Shown: positions 1-8,307 of the stretch, piece after piece
Position numbering within the stretch: the stretch's first letter is position 1
Layout: each line of letters starts with the position of its first letter
Assembly (NCBI GenBank): GCA_046329815.1
Contig: JAXLTY010000002.1
Location: 1,116,001-1,180,000, forward strand
Reading direction: 5' to 3'
DNA length: 64,000 bases
DNA from: JADJSS01 sp046329815
Lineage (GTDB): Bacteria; Bacteroidota; Bacteroidia; Chitinophagales; JADIYW01
Translations under genes and position numbers: made by a program
Notes under the pieces: model-generated
Seen by the model: the letters and a program-made list of their open reading frames with translations, nothing else
Database searches by the model: none
Told to the model about the DNA's origin: nothing

Positions 1-583
1 CAACCAGACCACGCGCCACTGTGGCACGTAAAATAGCATAGCCATAATTCAAAAAGTTGTTTGGATAATCACCAAAGCGTGCACGGAAAAAATCGGGTTC
101 TTCTTCATCCAGTAAATTACGCCAGTAATATTTTGCTGCCTGTGCTTCTTCGTTCGATGTATCGCCACTCAATACTTTTTGCAGGCAACGATTCATAAAA
201 GAAGATTCAATTTCCCATTTATCCAATACCGCTTTCTGATTAGCGATTTTTGCTTTAACTGTTTGTTGCCATAATTGTTTTTTGAGCGGCTCTGATGCAT
301 CTATCTGTGCTTTAAATTTTTCAGATTGCTGCGTATGTCCGTCCAGGTTTAAGAACATACCGATTGGATGATGTTTGTCATTGCAGGTAATCACTGCTGC
401 ATTATTTTCGAGCAGCTTATGCAGCACCGCATGTGTAACAGAAACCTGGTAATGATCAATCACCAGTACACCAATATCTTCGACAGGCACACTGCTCTCC
501 TTTTCGTCAGTCTTTATGAGCAATTGCTGCTGCTGCACTGACAGACGCGTTGGATTACCGAAGTATAATGTGCGTTTGATCAT
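1..583 (-). CDS. cas1: Cas1 endonuclease, type II (N-terminal part; runs off the left edge)
   Basis: This is the 5' part of a Cas1 integrase gene, about 194 codons, read by translating the minus strand from the ATG at 583. It begins MIKRTLYFGNP, the usual start of type II Cas1, and continues through VPVEDIGVLVIDH, HHPIGMF, NYGYAILRATVARG, all recognisable Cas1 landmarks: N-terminal beta-sandwich, then the start of the helical catalytic domain. The rest of that domain lies beyond position 1. Cas1 with Cas2 integrates new spacers into the array. The ATG directly follows the TAA of the upstream HIRAN gene (TAAATG), so translation is probably coupled. cas2 and the array presumably lie left of the window, as in II-C loci (family knowledge, not seen). 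Confidence 0.93.
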   Translation of the reverse strand, partial: MIKRTLYFGNPTRLSVQQQQLLIKTDEKESSVPVEDIGVLVIDHYQVSVTHAVLHKLLENNAAVITCNDKHHPIGMFLNLDGHTQQSEKFKAQIDASEPLKKQLWQQTVKAKIANQKAVLDKWEIESSFMNRCLQKVLSGDTSNEEAQAAKYYWRNLLDEEEPDFFRARFGDYPNNFLNYGYAILRATVARGLV

Positions 584-1459
584 TTATACTTTATTTTTAA
601 AAACAACTTCATAAAAATGCTGTCCACTTTTACTGATTATCTTTTCAAATCGCTCTATCTTGTCAGGCAATGTTGCAATTTTATTGATATTAGCAACTAT
701 ATAGCCATCTTCATCAAATGTATCTTCAATTTTTAATATAGCGTCGTTTACATGTTCTGCGATATTCTGAAGCGAAACAGATGCAGGAATTTTATTCTTA
801 TCAATCACTAACAATGATTCATTAACGGCTTCTTCCATATCATCAGGATGTGGAAATGAAGTATGTATCAAATCATATACTGCATCTGTTTTACTGTTTT
901 TTACTAAAGCATCATAAAAGTCGTCAGCATCTAATATTTCATCTTGATTATCATATTCATCAAAATAGATTCTGGTATAAGTATCTTTCGATGATTTTAA
1001 GGTGTGATAATATGGTTTCTGAACAGTGCTGAACGGCACTGTTTTTTTAACATCGTTGTTATCTTTAATTTCTTTTAATGCGTAAATAGCAACATGAATT
1101 TTTTCCCAATCGTGCGCGTCAGGTTCTATATGTGTGATTTCCGCTTGCAGTTGCAGTAATTCTGTATCTAATAAAGTGCTCAGCAACTCGTTGCTTTCGC
1201 GCGGAATAAAACCAATTTTTAGTTGGTTAAAATAAATAGCGATAGCATTGCTGTCGTAACTATTATCTGGCTCTCTTACTAATTCTACCAAACCGCTTTT
1301 GTTTATTTTTTTAATGATTTTAGGTCCTTCGTAATATTGAAAGCCACGCACAAAGCATTGTAATAAATACACTTTCTGAAACTGCTTTACGTTTTGCAAC
1401 GGCAAAGAAGCAATGCCGTACAAACCAATTAAGTTTCTTAAGAAAGTGCTGCGGTTCAT
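584..1459 (-). CDS. HIRAN-domain protein embedded in the CRISPR-Cas operon
   Basis: A 291-aa protein. Residues about 28-128 form a HIRAN domain: FVRGFQYYEGP (36-46), LVREPDNSYDSNAIAIYF (60-77) and KIGFIPRESNELL (81-93) are its signature. In eukaryotic HLTF/Rad5 the HIRAN domain binds free 3'-OH ends of single-stranded DNA. Residues 140-291 are acidic and not recognised. The N-terminus (MNRSTFLRNLIGLYGIASLP) resembles the Tat-like leaders of stand-alone Bacteroidota HIRAN proteins, but the second arginine is replaced (NRSTFLR) and the hydrophobic core is weak, so it may stay in the cytoplasm (inference). The gene begins 3 nt after the cas9 stop, and its own stop touches the cas1 ATG, so it is co-transcribed with both. 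A role in prespacer end handling or repair is a hypothesis only. Confidence 0.88.
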   Translation of the reverse strand: MNRSTFLRNLIGLYGIASLPLQNVKQFQKVYLLQCFVRGFQYYEGPKIIKKINKSGLVELVREPDNSYDSNAIAIYFNQLKIGFIPRESNELLSTLLDTELLQLQAEITHIEPDAHDWEKIHVAIYALKEIKDNNDVKKTVPFSTVQKPYYHTLKSSKDTYTRIYFDEYDNQDEILDADDFYDALVKNSKTDAVYDLIHTSFPHPDDMEEAVNESLLVIDKNKIPASVSLQNIAEHVNDAILKIEDTFDEDGYIVANINKIATLPDKIERFEKIISKSGQHFYEVVFKNKV

Positions 1460-1462
1460 AGT

Positions 1463-4400
1463 TTATGCTTTTGATATATTACCTAACCAATCAATATCTA
1501 CTTTAATACAAGTATCTTGTATTTTCAGAGGAATTTTTCCGTTAAAACCTTTCTTTAAAACAAGTTCCTTTACAAAATTCTCGTTTACTTCTGTTTTTGC
1601 AGACGTGCCAAATGAACCAAATTCTTGATAGTTAAGTTCTTGTTTTGGAATTTTTTTATCAGCATATTGTTTTCTTAAAATGTTTTTTTGCTCCTCAGTT
1701 AAATCTTTAGGAATACTTATAGTGTTAGCATAGTTGTGAGGGATGAAGAAACAATCTTTTCCTGTAAATTTAACAACTCTGTAAATATGGGTACTGAGTT
1801 TCTTTTTATTTTCAATATTATTCAACCATTCTTTAAATTCTTCTTTATTAAGATTTAAAATAGGATCATCTGTATTTTCAGGAAGATAAACCAAATCGTT
1901 TTGTTGTAGTGTAAATAGAACTTTTTCCGGTTTTTCCTTGTGTTTTAATCTGTAATCTTCATAGATACGTTTTTTAAAGTTTTCGTCTTTTTCGTGTAGT
2001 GATCTTTTTGCGATGTCAGCAGAATCATATAGAGAAGCAATATCAAAGATTCGTTTACCTGCTTTCTCCATTACTATAAATAAGTAATTATCACCTGTAA
2101 CGACACTTAACTTATCATTGTCGTCATAAAGCCTCTGTAATGTACTTTCTTCTGTTTCTTTATTACTGTACCAAATTTTTATTTTGTAAATGGGCGGTTT
2201 GAGTTTTGCAGGATTCTTTGTTTGAAATCTATTTTCATTAAATATCTTCAGTCCTTCGCCAGTAAAAGCTTCTTTTATTGAATCATATTTTTTACGATGA
2301 TTATCAACTTCACTTTTTAGAACCTCATCAATGATTTGGGAAATATCTTTTGCTTTTAAATTAGAGATATTAATGGTTTTAGTATCACGCAATAAATTAG
2401 TTTTGGGATCCTTGGATTTACCATAATTAGTTTCCTGATGCAGTGCACCTTTTATTTTTAGTTGTGCATTGCCTTTGTCATCTTTTTTGATTCCTAGTTT
2501 ATCCTTAGGTTTAACAGAAACAATCATCATTTCCAAAAGCATTTTGGCTTGATTGATTAAATCTTCAAATGGCTTTTCAAAATATCTTGAACTTTCCATT
2601 TTTTTTTGTATTTCATCTCTGCGTTTTTTTTCTAAATTAAAGAATGTATCAAGAATAGTTTCATCTTCATTTACTTTTAGTTTAAATTCTTCTTTTCTTT
2701 TTGTTAGTTCATCTTGAAGATACTTATTTAGGTTATTTAATCGCTGAATATGGCTTTGGTCTGTTAGTGCCACTACTAATGCATCAATAGCATGATGACG
2801 GTGATCATAGCGTTTGCTCCAGTTTTTAATTTCATAGATATGTTTTCCTTTTTCTTCATCAAAATACTTTTGTATCCATTGACTATTAGATTGATTGGTT
2901 TCTTTATTCCAATCCCATAGTTCCATTTGTTTAAAACGATTTTCGGTAAGTTCCATAAATAATTTTTTCAAACCCCAACGGCTTCTTAAAAAGTCAGTAA
3001 CTTCTCCTGTACTTGTTTTTACATTATCACTGCCTACTACTTTTGCTAATTCATTTTTTACCGCTATAGAAATATATTGTGTGTCTTTTATTTGGCGTTC
3101 AATAGCATTTGTAGGAATCTTTTCGAGCAATAAATTTTTCTTCTTTTTACCGTAGAAAATCTTGTTAACGTATTCTATATAATTTTCAATTGAACAAATT
3201 GAAAAAGCTGAATTTTGTTGTGAAATATATTCCCAAGCAGTTCTATTACTTTTTTCTTCATTAATGTTAGTTTCACAAACTACCTTATTTGAGTTTGAAT
3301 CATCAAAGTATCTCGATTTTGGAATTATATGATCAATATCGTACAACTTTTCGGATGAAAATAATTTTGATAATGGTATTGGCTTCATTGTATATGGTGA
3401 AACACAACCTTGTTCTTCCCATAATCTTAATTTTTCAATTTCATCCTTTGTTGGTTCGTTTATTTTTTTAGGTGCCGGATAAATTTCATTATTCTGATTA
3501 CTCCAAAGTTTATATAATTCAATATTCTTTGAATTTGGTTCTTGATTTAACTCTACGAGTCTTTTCTTTATAGTTTCATTTATCTTTTGACTTTTGATTT
3601 GTCCTTTGTAAATTTTATCTCTTTCTTTTGCACTATTTTTTAAGTCTCTAGCTAATTCCACTCGTATTTCAAGCTCCTCAGGATTAAACTTATATTGTTT
3701 CCATATAGCTTTTACTATTTGCATTGTTTCATTGGCTAATTGCTCAACTATCGGATTTCTTAAATTTCTATCAATTTGTTGTATTTCGTGATAATCCTTT
3801 AATTGAGCTGAAATTTTTTCTGCTGTGTGCTTTCCATAAACCAAAGAAATAGCAAAGGATTCCATTATTCCACCTGTTTCTATAGCATTTGGATTCTTTT
3901 GTACAAATTCAATTACATAATCTTGAAAATCATTAATGATTTCTCCAGTTTCAGTATCTATACTCTCATTTTTATTCAATCGTTCTATATTGGTTCTAAT
4001 TTTACCAAATTTGGCTCTTATTTCATCTGAAATATTATGTGGATTGAGTTGCATTAATGGTAAAATATTTCGGATTGCTTTTTCTGAAAAACTTGCGTAT
4101 TTTCTCGGAAATTTAACAGATTGAGCTAATTGTAATGCTAATTCTGATACAAGCATTTCGTCATTTAATGGCTTTATTACTTCTTTAATAGAAGAAACTT
4201 TTAAGCTGTTTAAATCGTACTCGCTTCCATTATTGGCATTATCAAAAATGGCTTTCCAAATTCTTTCTATTATGTTATTATCAGATGCATAAAGCCTATT
4301 AAAATCTTCACCTAAGATTTTCTTAATTGTTATCTGTGTATCACAACCAATAAATTTAGCTTTTGCATTTAGTCCGTTTAAGTATTCGGTCTTATCATTT

Positions 4401-5866
4401 TTTAATTTTACAATTTCAGCAATCTGTTTAAATCCTAATTGTTTTTGAGTCAATAACTTATTATATATTTCGAATTTCTCATTGCTACTTAAGAATCTAT
4501 CGGTATATTGAAAAATATTTTTTTTCTTTCTCTCATTATATACTTCTTGCTTTGAAGTAACATACAGGTTATTGATTTGTTTCCAACATCTGAATTCTTG
4601 AAATAATGGATGTGAATTTGCTAAAACTTGTTCTCCTTTTTCAAATGGGCATTTACTAATTAATTCTGTTTGCGGCTTTAATGCTCTTTGGTAATAAATT
4701 ACTTGTTCTTTAATGATATATTTTAATCCATTTTTTATTGCAGCTTGTCGTAACTTTTCTTGTGATTCACTCTTTCCAGGAAACAAGTAATTGGTTATTT
4801 TCTCAATCTTTTCTTTTGGGCAATTATTTAAAATGGAGTGAACTCTGCTTTGTGTTACCCATACAGCATCAAACTCTGCCAGATATCGATTTCGTAAGAA
4901 AACACGGTTTCTGATTTTAGACCATTTATTTTGTTCTAAATCTTTTAATATCAGCTGGCTAATATGCAAATTACCTTGTTTAAGATCTTCTTCTGTTTTT
5001 TCCATTTGCTTACGCCAATTCGTTTTCTGTGGCAATGCAAAATCAATTGAAGTTATTTCTCCTTTTTTATTTCGTCTGATTCTAATTTCTAATTCTTCTT
5101 CCTGGTTCACTTTTTCTGATAAGTTTTGGAGTTCAGTTTCCCCCACTAATTCCTCATCATCCATCAATATTACAACGCTGAACTTATTAAATTCTTGCCC
5201 TTTATTTTTCCCTCTTCCATTAAATTTTTTATCAGATTTTTCTACTTTTTGAATAAATACTTTTTGTGTAAATACTTCGTATCTTTTACTACTTTCATTT
5301 TCGTGTTCGTCATCATCTTTTTTCTTTTTTATATCATCCACATTATTTCCACCTGAATATCCTCTTAGCTGATTGAAACTGTATAAGACTTTCCCAAATT
5401 CTGTTAAAGAAATAGGATTGTTTATCGAATTTGCTCTTAATTGGTAATGTTGGAAAGAATCTAGTTGTAAAACTCCTTTTTTAATGGGAAGCAATTCTAA
5501 ATCTTGTAAATGGTTTTCATGAGGAAGTCCATTTTTATATTCTTTTGTAAGTTTCCCTTTTTCATCTCTGACCTTATACCTAAATTGAAACTGCTCTGGT
5601 AGCATTCCCAATTCTTGTAAAATAAATAGGAGTTTATTTCTACGGATTTTATAACGTTTATTCATCTTACGAATTGTACGCTTCATCCTCCTGTCTGCAT
5701 TTTTAGTAATGCCAATTCCTTTTTCGTAATCTTGTTTGTCGGTTCCCATCGGAATAATCCGACTGCCCATTCCGAGAATTTTACCTACTTTATTTTCGAA
5801 GTCCTCTTCTACCAAAGCCCAGCCAATGCTGTTTGTTCCTAAATCCAGTCCTAATATTCTTTTCAT
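1463..5866 (-). CDS. cas9: Cas9 RNA-guided endonuclease, subtype II-C
   Basis: 1467 aa, within the long size class of Bacteroidota II-C Cas9 proteins. RuvC-I is ILGLDLGTNSIGWAL with catalytic D8. The arginine-rich bridge helix covers about residues 57-82 (NADRRMKRTIRKMNKRYKIRR). RuvC-II is EIRVELARDL with E737. The HNH motif is YDIDHIIPKS with H846, followed by the SNSNKVV and NEEKSNRT segments. RuvC-III is YDHRHHAIDALVVA with H1025 and D1028. All expected catalytic residues are present, so both nuclease sites should be active. Residues about 90-700 are the recognition lobe and the C-terminal ~350 residues the wedge/PAM-interacting region. The ATG at 5866 follows an A-rich leader and gives the canonical N-terminus. 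It is first in the cas9-HIRAN-cas1 operon and is divergent from the tracrRNA gene. There is no cas4 or csn2 nearby. Confidence 0.97.
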   Translation of the reverse strand: MKRILGLDLGTNSIGWALVEEDFENKVGKILGMGSRIIPMGTDKQDYEKGIGITKNADRRMKRTIRKMNKRYKIRRNKLLFILQELGMLPEQFQFRYKVRDEKGKLTKEYKNGLPHENHLQDLELLPIKKGVLQLDSFQHYQLRANSINNPISLTEFGKVLYSFNQLRGYSGGNNVDDIKKKKDDDEHENESSKRYEVFTQKVFIQKVEKSDKKFNGRGKNKGQEFNKFSVVILMDDEELVGETELQNLSEKVNQEEELEIRIRRNKKGEITSIDFALPQKTNWRKQMEKTEEDLKQGNLHISQLILKDLEQNKWSKIRNRVFLRNRYLAEFDAVWVTQSRVHSILNNCPKEKIEKITNYLFPGKSESQEKLRQAAIKNGLKYIIKEQVIYYQRALKPQTELISKCPFEKGEQVLANSHPLFQEFRCWKQINNLYVTSKQEVYNERKKKNIFQYTDRFLSSNEKFEIYNKLLTQKQLGFKQIAEIVKLKNDKTEYLNGLNAKAKFIGCDTQITIKKILGEDFNRLYASDNNIIERIWKAIFDNANNGSEYDLNSLKVSSIKEVIKPLNDEMLVSELALQLAQSVKFPRKYASFSEKAIRNILPLMQLNPHNISDEIRAKFGKIRTNIERLNKNESIDTETGEIINDFQDYVIEFVQKNPNAIETGGIMESFAISLVYGKHTAEKISAQLKDYHEIQQIDRNLRNPIVEQLANETMQIVKAIWKQYKFNPEELEIRVELARDLKNSAKERDKIYKGQIKSQKINETIKKRLVELNQEPNSKNIELYKLWSNQNNEIYPAPKKINEPTKDEIEKLRLWEEQGCVSPYTMKPIPLSKLFSSEKLYDIDHIIPKSRYFDDSNSNKVVCETNINEEKSNRTAWEYISQQNSAFSICSIENYIEYVNKIFYGKKKKNLLLEKIPTNAIERQIKDTQYISIAVKNELAKVVGSDNVKTSTGEVTDFLRSRWGLKKLFMELTENRFKQMELWDWNKETNQSNSQWIQKYFDEEKGKHIYEIKNWSKRYDHRHHAIDALVVALTDQSHIQRLNNLNKYLQDELTKRKEEFKLKVNEDETILDTFFNLEKKRRDEIQKKMESSRYFEKPFEDLINQAKMLLEMMIVSVKPKDKLGIKKDDKGNAQLKIKGALHQETNYGKSKDPKTNLLRDTKTINISNLKAKDISQIIDEVLKSEVDNHRKKYDSIKEAFTGEGLKIFNENRFQTKNPAKLKPPIYKIKIWYSNKETEESTLQRLYDDNDKLSVVTGDNYLFIVMEKAGKRIFDIASLYDSADIAKRSLHEKDENFKKRIYEDYRLKHKEKPEKVLFTLQQNDLVYLPENTDDPILNLNKEEFKEWLNNIENKKKLSTHIYRVVKFTGKDCFFIPHNYANTISIPKDLTEEQKNILRKQYADKKIPKQELNYQEFGSFGTSAKTEVNENFVKELVLKKGFNGKIPLKIQDTCIKVDIDWLGNISKA

Positions 5867-5910
5867 AATTTTATAAGTTTTATGTATTATACTCTAATGT
5901 AAAAATAAAT

Positions 5911-5942
5911 TTTCGAAATTCAAAAAAATATTAATATATTTG
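5911..5942 (+). promoter_or_regulatory. tracrRNA promoter (Bacteroidota type)
   Basis: TATATTTG at 5935-5942 matches the TAnnTTTG -7 box. TTTC at 5911-5914 lies 20 bp upstream as a near-consensus TTTG -33 box. The predicted start is about 5948. It shares a 70-bp spacer with the minus-strand cas9 promoter. Confidence 0.65.
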
Positions 5943-5947
5943 TGTTA

Positions 5948-6030
5948 CAATTTAAACCAATTCACAATAAGGATTATTCCGTTGTGAAAACATTTAAGTC
6001 GCCTCGCCTTACAATGCGGGGCATTTTTTT
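5948..6030 (+). ncRNA. tracrRNA of the type II-C system
   Basis: The transcript is predicted from three elements. The anti-repeat is about 5948-5967. The nexus hairpin has CACAA (5963-5967) pairing TTGTG (5982-5986), with an inner GGA/TCC stem; its TAAGGATTATTCCGTTGTGA core closely parallels the S. pyogenes tracrRNA nexus TAAGGCTAGTCCGTTATCA. The intrinsic terminator has GCCTCGC (6001-6007) pairing GCGGGGC (6016-6022) before seven Ts. It is divergent to cas9, a common position in II-C loci. The anti-repeat predicts that the CRISPR repeat begins with about TTGTGAATTGGTTTAAATTG. No repeat matching this exists in the window. Confidence 0.85.
6001..6030 (+). terminator. Intrinsic terminator of tracrRNA
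   Basis: A 7-bp stem (GCCTCGC / GCGGGGC, one G-U pair) with an 8-nt loop is followed by A and seven Ts. It forms the 3' hairpin of the tracrRNA. Confidence 0.8.
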
Positions 6031-6086
6031 ATAAATGTTTCACGAACACCATTTAAATATTATAATAGTAATTGAGTAAAACATCT

Positions 6087-6109
6087 AAGGCGGCGTAAGT
6101 CGCCTTTTT
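6087..6109 (+). terminator. Second hairpin terminator after tracrRNA
   Basis: AAGGCG (6087-6092) pairs CGCCTT (6101-6106), followed on the plus strand by a T-run. It probably backs up tracrRNA termination. It also lies just beyond the stop of the minus-strand gene at 6128, but the minus side has no U-tract. Confidence 0.6.
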
Positions 6110-6127
6110 AATTTTATTGAACTACAC

Positions 6128-6376
6128 CTAATACTCTAATTTATTTCTCATGCTCTTTATTATCTGCACAATTAAAACAATTAATGATAACATGCCTGTA
6201 TAAATGGAAATCATTAATAATACATAACATGCTTTACCTATCATCATAGGAATCTCATCTTCTATGGTGTAATGATTGTAACAATATTCAAATATTAATC
6301 GCGCGAGCAGCAGTATTGCGATGCTTGTTATTAATCCTATGATGGCGTATTTTTTTATGTTGTTTTTGGGTTGCAT
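6128..6376 (-). CDS. Small two-helix membrane protein, unknown
   Basis: An 82-aa protein with a basic N-terminus (MQPKNNIKKY) and two clear hydrophobic segments, about residues 11-28 (AIIGLITSIAILLLARLI) and 45-70. The two are separated by a short acidic stretch (EDEIP), and the end is basic (KSMRNKLEY). This is the layout of an inner-membrane hairpin with both ends in the cytoplasm. No family was recognised. It is isolated between the tracrRNA and a repeat region. It points towards the tracrRNA gene but is not part of the cas operon. The coding call rests on its membrane-protein-like composition and clean ATG. Confidence 0.55.
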   Translation of the reverse strand: MQPKNNIKKYAIIGLITSIAILLLARLIFEYCYNHYTIEDEIPMMIGKACYVLLMISIYTGMLSLIVLIVQIIKSMRNKLEY

Positions 6377-6462
6377 TGCGTGTGTAAATTTACGGTTTTG
6401 GAAGCAGATAGTAAAGTTTCAAAAGATGTTTCACTGCGTTCAACATGACAGTGGCACGGTTT

Positions 6463-6747
6463 GAGATTGCTTCGTGCCTCGCAATGACGCGAGGCGTTGA
6501 TGCTTCGATAAACTCATGTTTCGATAAACTCATGCTTCGATAAACTCAGCATGACAGTGAGATTGCTTCGTGCCTCGCAATGACGCGAGGCGTTGATGCT
6601 TCGATAAACTCATGTTTCGATAAACTCATGTTTCGATAAACTCAACATGACAGTGAGATTGCTACGTGCCTCGCAATGACGCGAGGCGATGCTTCGATAA
6701 ACTCATGTTTCGATAAACTCATGTTTCGATAAACTCAACATGACAGC
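6463..6747. repeat. Three tandem copies of a ~96-bp composite repeat
   Basis: Copies start at 6463, 6559 and 6655, a period of exactly 96 bp. Each begins GAGATTGCTTCGTGCCTCGC, continues with an inverted GCGAGGCG partner, then has two or three 15-bp units TTCGATAAACTCATG, and ends CAACATGACAGT or similar. The stretch 6377-6830 holds no gene. Degenerate flanking copies occur at 6428-6453 and 6752-6775. The same two modules recur singly at 8002-8086, 21128-21151, 25293-25326 and 25955-25986, so this is a dispersed intergenic family. Confidence 0.85.
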
Positions 6748-6792
6748 AATGGTTCGACAAGCTCAGCAGGACATGGTAAAATACTTTATTTT

Positions 6793-6821
6793 GACCGTTT
6801 ACTCAATAAAACGACCGTTTA
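6793..6821 (+). promoter_or_regulatory. Paired direct repeat GACCGTTTA upstream of a promoter
   Basis: GACCGTTTA occurs at 6793-6801 and again at 6813-6821, 20 bp apart (two helical turns), ending 10 bp before the -33 box of the next gene. This is the geometry of activator half-sites. The cognate regulator is unknown. Confidence 0.45.
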
Positions 6822-6830
6822 ATAAATATA

Positions 6831-6863
6831 TTTGACAGGAATACATTTATGTGTTTATGTTTG
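6831..6863 (+). promoter_or_regulatory. Promoter of the gene at 6895
   Basis: TTTG at 6831-6834, a 21-bp spacer and TATGTTTG at 6856-6863 match the Bacteroidota TTTG/TAnnTTTG consensus, about 31 bp before the ATG at 6895. Confidence 0.7.
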
Positions 6864-6894
6864 AGTATTGTTAATATTTAAAACACACTCTATT

Positions 6895-7812
6895 ATGAAA
6901 AAAACAATCGAAAACAAAATTACAATGTATAAAACGATTTATACACATTGTAATCAAAATCTCTCTCTTATCACACCAAACGTTGGATTGAATGCTGTAT
7001 TCACTGAGTTTGCAACCCTTTTTAATGCGCTGCTGCCGATAGCGCAGGTGCAGATACAGAACAACAAAGGTATTGCCAAGAACAAAATGGATGCGCGCTT
7101 ACAACTGGTAAACGGTTTGTACAAAGCTGCCGGTGCGCTGATGTCGCACTTCAGTAGTGTACACGATCATGAAATTTATGACAAAGTAAAGATTGCGAAA
7201 TCTGCAATGAAAACGATGCGCGATATGAAGCTTTCGGTACATGCACAAACCGTGATCGACCTTGTTACGAACAACCAGGCAGTGCTGGCGCCGTTTGGCG
7301 TAGATACTGCTTACATCACTAACCTGGAAACACTGCGTGATGCGTTCTTAAATCAAGTGTCTTTGCCTACGGTAGCGAGTAACGGAAAGAAAGTGGCTAC
7401 GAGCGACCTGTCAGAAGATGTATTTATTATTGATCAATTACTGGCAACACGTTTAGATCCAGCAATGCGCGCGCTGGCGGATTCTGCGCCGCTGTTTTAT
7501 AAAAAGTACCTGAACGGTCGCAGAATTAATAATGTGGGTATCCGCCATAAAAATAATACCGGTACTTTGAAAGGTATTGTTAAAGATGCGGAAACTGATC
7601 TTATCCTTACGGATGCATTGATAGAAATTATTAATACTCCAACGATGATCGTTACCAATGAACTGGGTGAGTTTACGATCATGGGTATTCCGCCGGAAAC
7701 GTATTCTATCAAGATCAGCGCCGGTGATTATGATGTTAAGATCGTAGAGAACATTACTATCGTTGCGAAACAGGTAACACAAACAGAGATAAAGCTGACG
7801 CCTGCGGCGTAG
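6895..7812 (+). CDS. Protein with C-terminal carboxypeptidase-regulatory-like domain
   Basis: 305 aa from the ATG at 6895; an in-frame TTG at 6868 lies only a few bases after the -7 box and is unlikely to be the start. No signal peptide is seen. Residues about 1-210 are predicted largely helical and are not recognised. Residues about 225-305 are a carboxypeptidase-regulatory-like beta-sandwich: GTLKGIVKDAETDLIL, DALIEIINTPT, TNELGEFTIMGIPPETYSI, the pattern found in many Bacteroidota proteins. Function is unknown; the absence of an export signal is unusual for this domain, which is mostly periplasmic or outer-membrane associated. The gene has its own promoter and strong terminator and is therefore monocistronic. 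Confidence 0.75.
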   Translation: MKKTIENKITMYKTIYTHCNQNLSLITPNVGLNAVFTEFATLFNALLPIAQVQIQNNKGIAKNKMDARLQLVNGLYKAAGALMSHFSSVHDHEIYDKVKIAKSAMKTMRDMKLSVHAQTVIDLVTNNQAVLAPFGVDTAYITNLETLRDAFLNQVSLPTVASNGKKVATSDLSEDVFIIDQLLATRLDPAMRALADSAPLFYKKYLNGRRINNVGIRHKNNTGTLKGIVKDAETDLILTDALIEIINTPTMIVTNELGEFTIMGIPPETYSIKISAGDYDVKIVENITIVAKQVTQTEIKLTPAA

Positions 7813-7840
7813 GTGATTTTCTAAATAACTTCTCTTGTAG

Positions 7841-7865
7841 GGCTCGCTTTCGCGAGCCATTTTTT
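7841..7865 (+). terminator. Intrinsic terminator
   Basis: A perfect stem GGCTCGC / GCGAGCC with loop TTTC is followed by ATTTTTT. It ends the transcript of the gene at 6895-7812. Confidence 0.88.
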
Positions 7866-7938
7866 GGAAGTGTGGTTTATACCCACCCTTTAATGTAATG
7901 AAAGCTATAGTTATTGGGTGTGTTGTTTAAATTATTTA

Positions 7939-8086
7939 CCCACCCCTTAGTCCCCTCCAAGGAGGGGAAATCGGACAGTGGTGCTTTGTTTGGTTGGTAG
8001 TGCTTCGATAAACTCAGCATGACAGCGGTGTGGTGGTGCTTGATGTGTGATTGAGATTGCTTCGTTTCTCGCAATGACGCGATGCG
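7939..8086. repeat. Cluster of dispersed intergenic repeats
   Basis: The gene-free stretch 7866-8307 contains three repeat elements. The first is a palindrome TCCCCTCC-AA-GGAGGGGA (7951-7968) inside the CACCCCTTAG... element often seen between Bacteroidota genes. The second is GCTTCGATAAACTCAGCATG followed by ACAG (8002-8025). The third is a GAGATTGCTTCG...GCAATGACGCGATGCG copy (8053-8086). The last two are single copies of the modules tandemly repeated at 6463-6747. Nothing else was seen here. Confidence 0.7.
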
Positions 8087-8307
8087 TCTGATTATTAGGT
8101 AGAAGCTTACTTATTCTTAGGTATTTTATTTAGAGCGAATCTAAATAACTTTTATATCAGTGAATTAATCGTTTATTTTGTGGTGTAAAATACGCGCTAT
8201 GCCTTCTCTTCCCAAATTTGTATCTGATCTGATACTTCCGTTCATTAAAAAAGGAACTGTAATTAATATCCAGTATCACGGCAAGCTTTTTTTCCTGCTT
8301 AATTTTT

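Noticed and set aside
6463..6747. 96-bp repeats as a degenerate CRISPR array near cas9
   Set aside because: The whole unit is repeated, there are no variable spacers, and the sequence is unrelated to the predicted repeat; the modules also occur singly between other genes.
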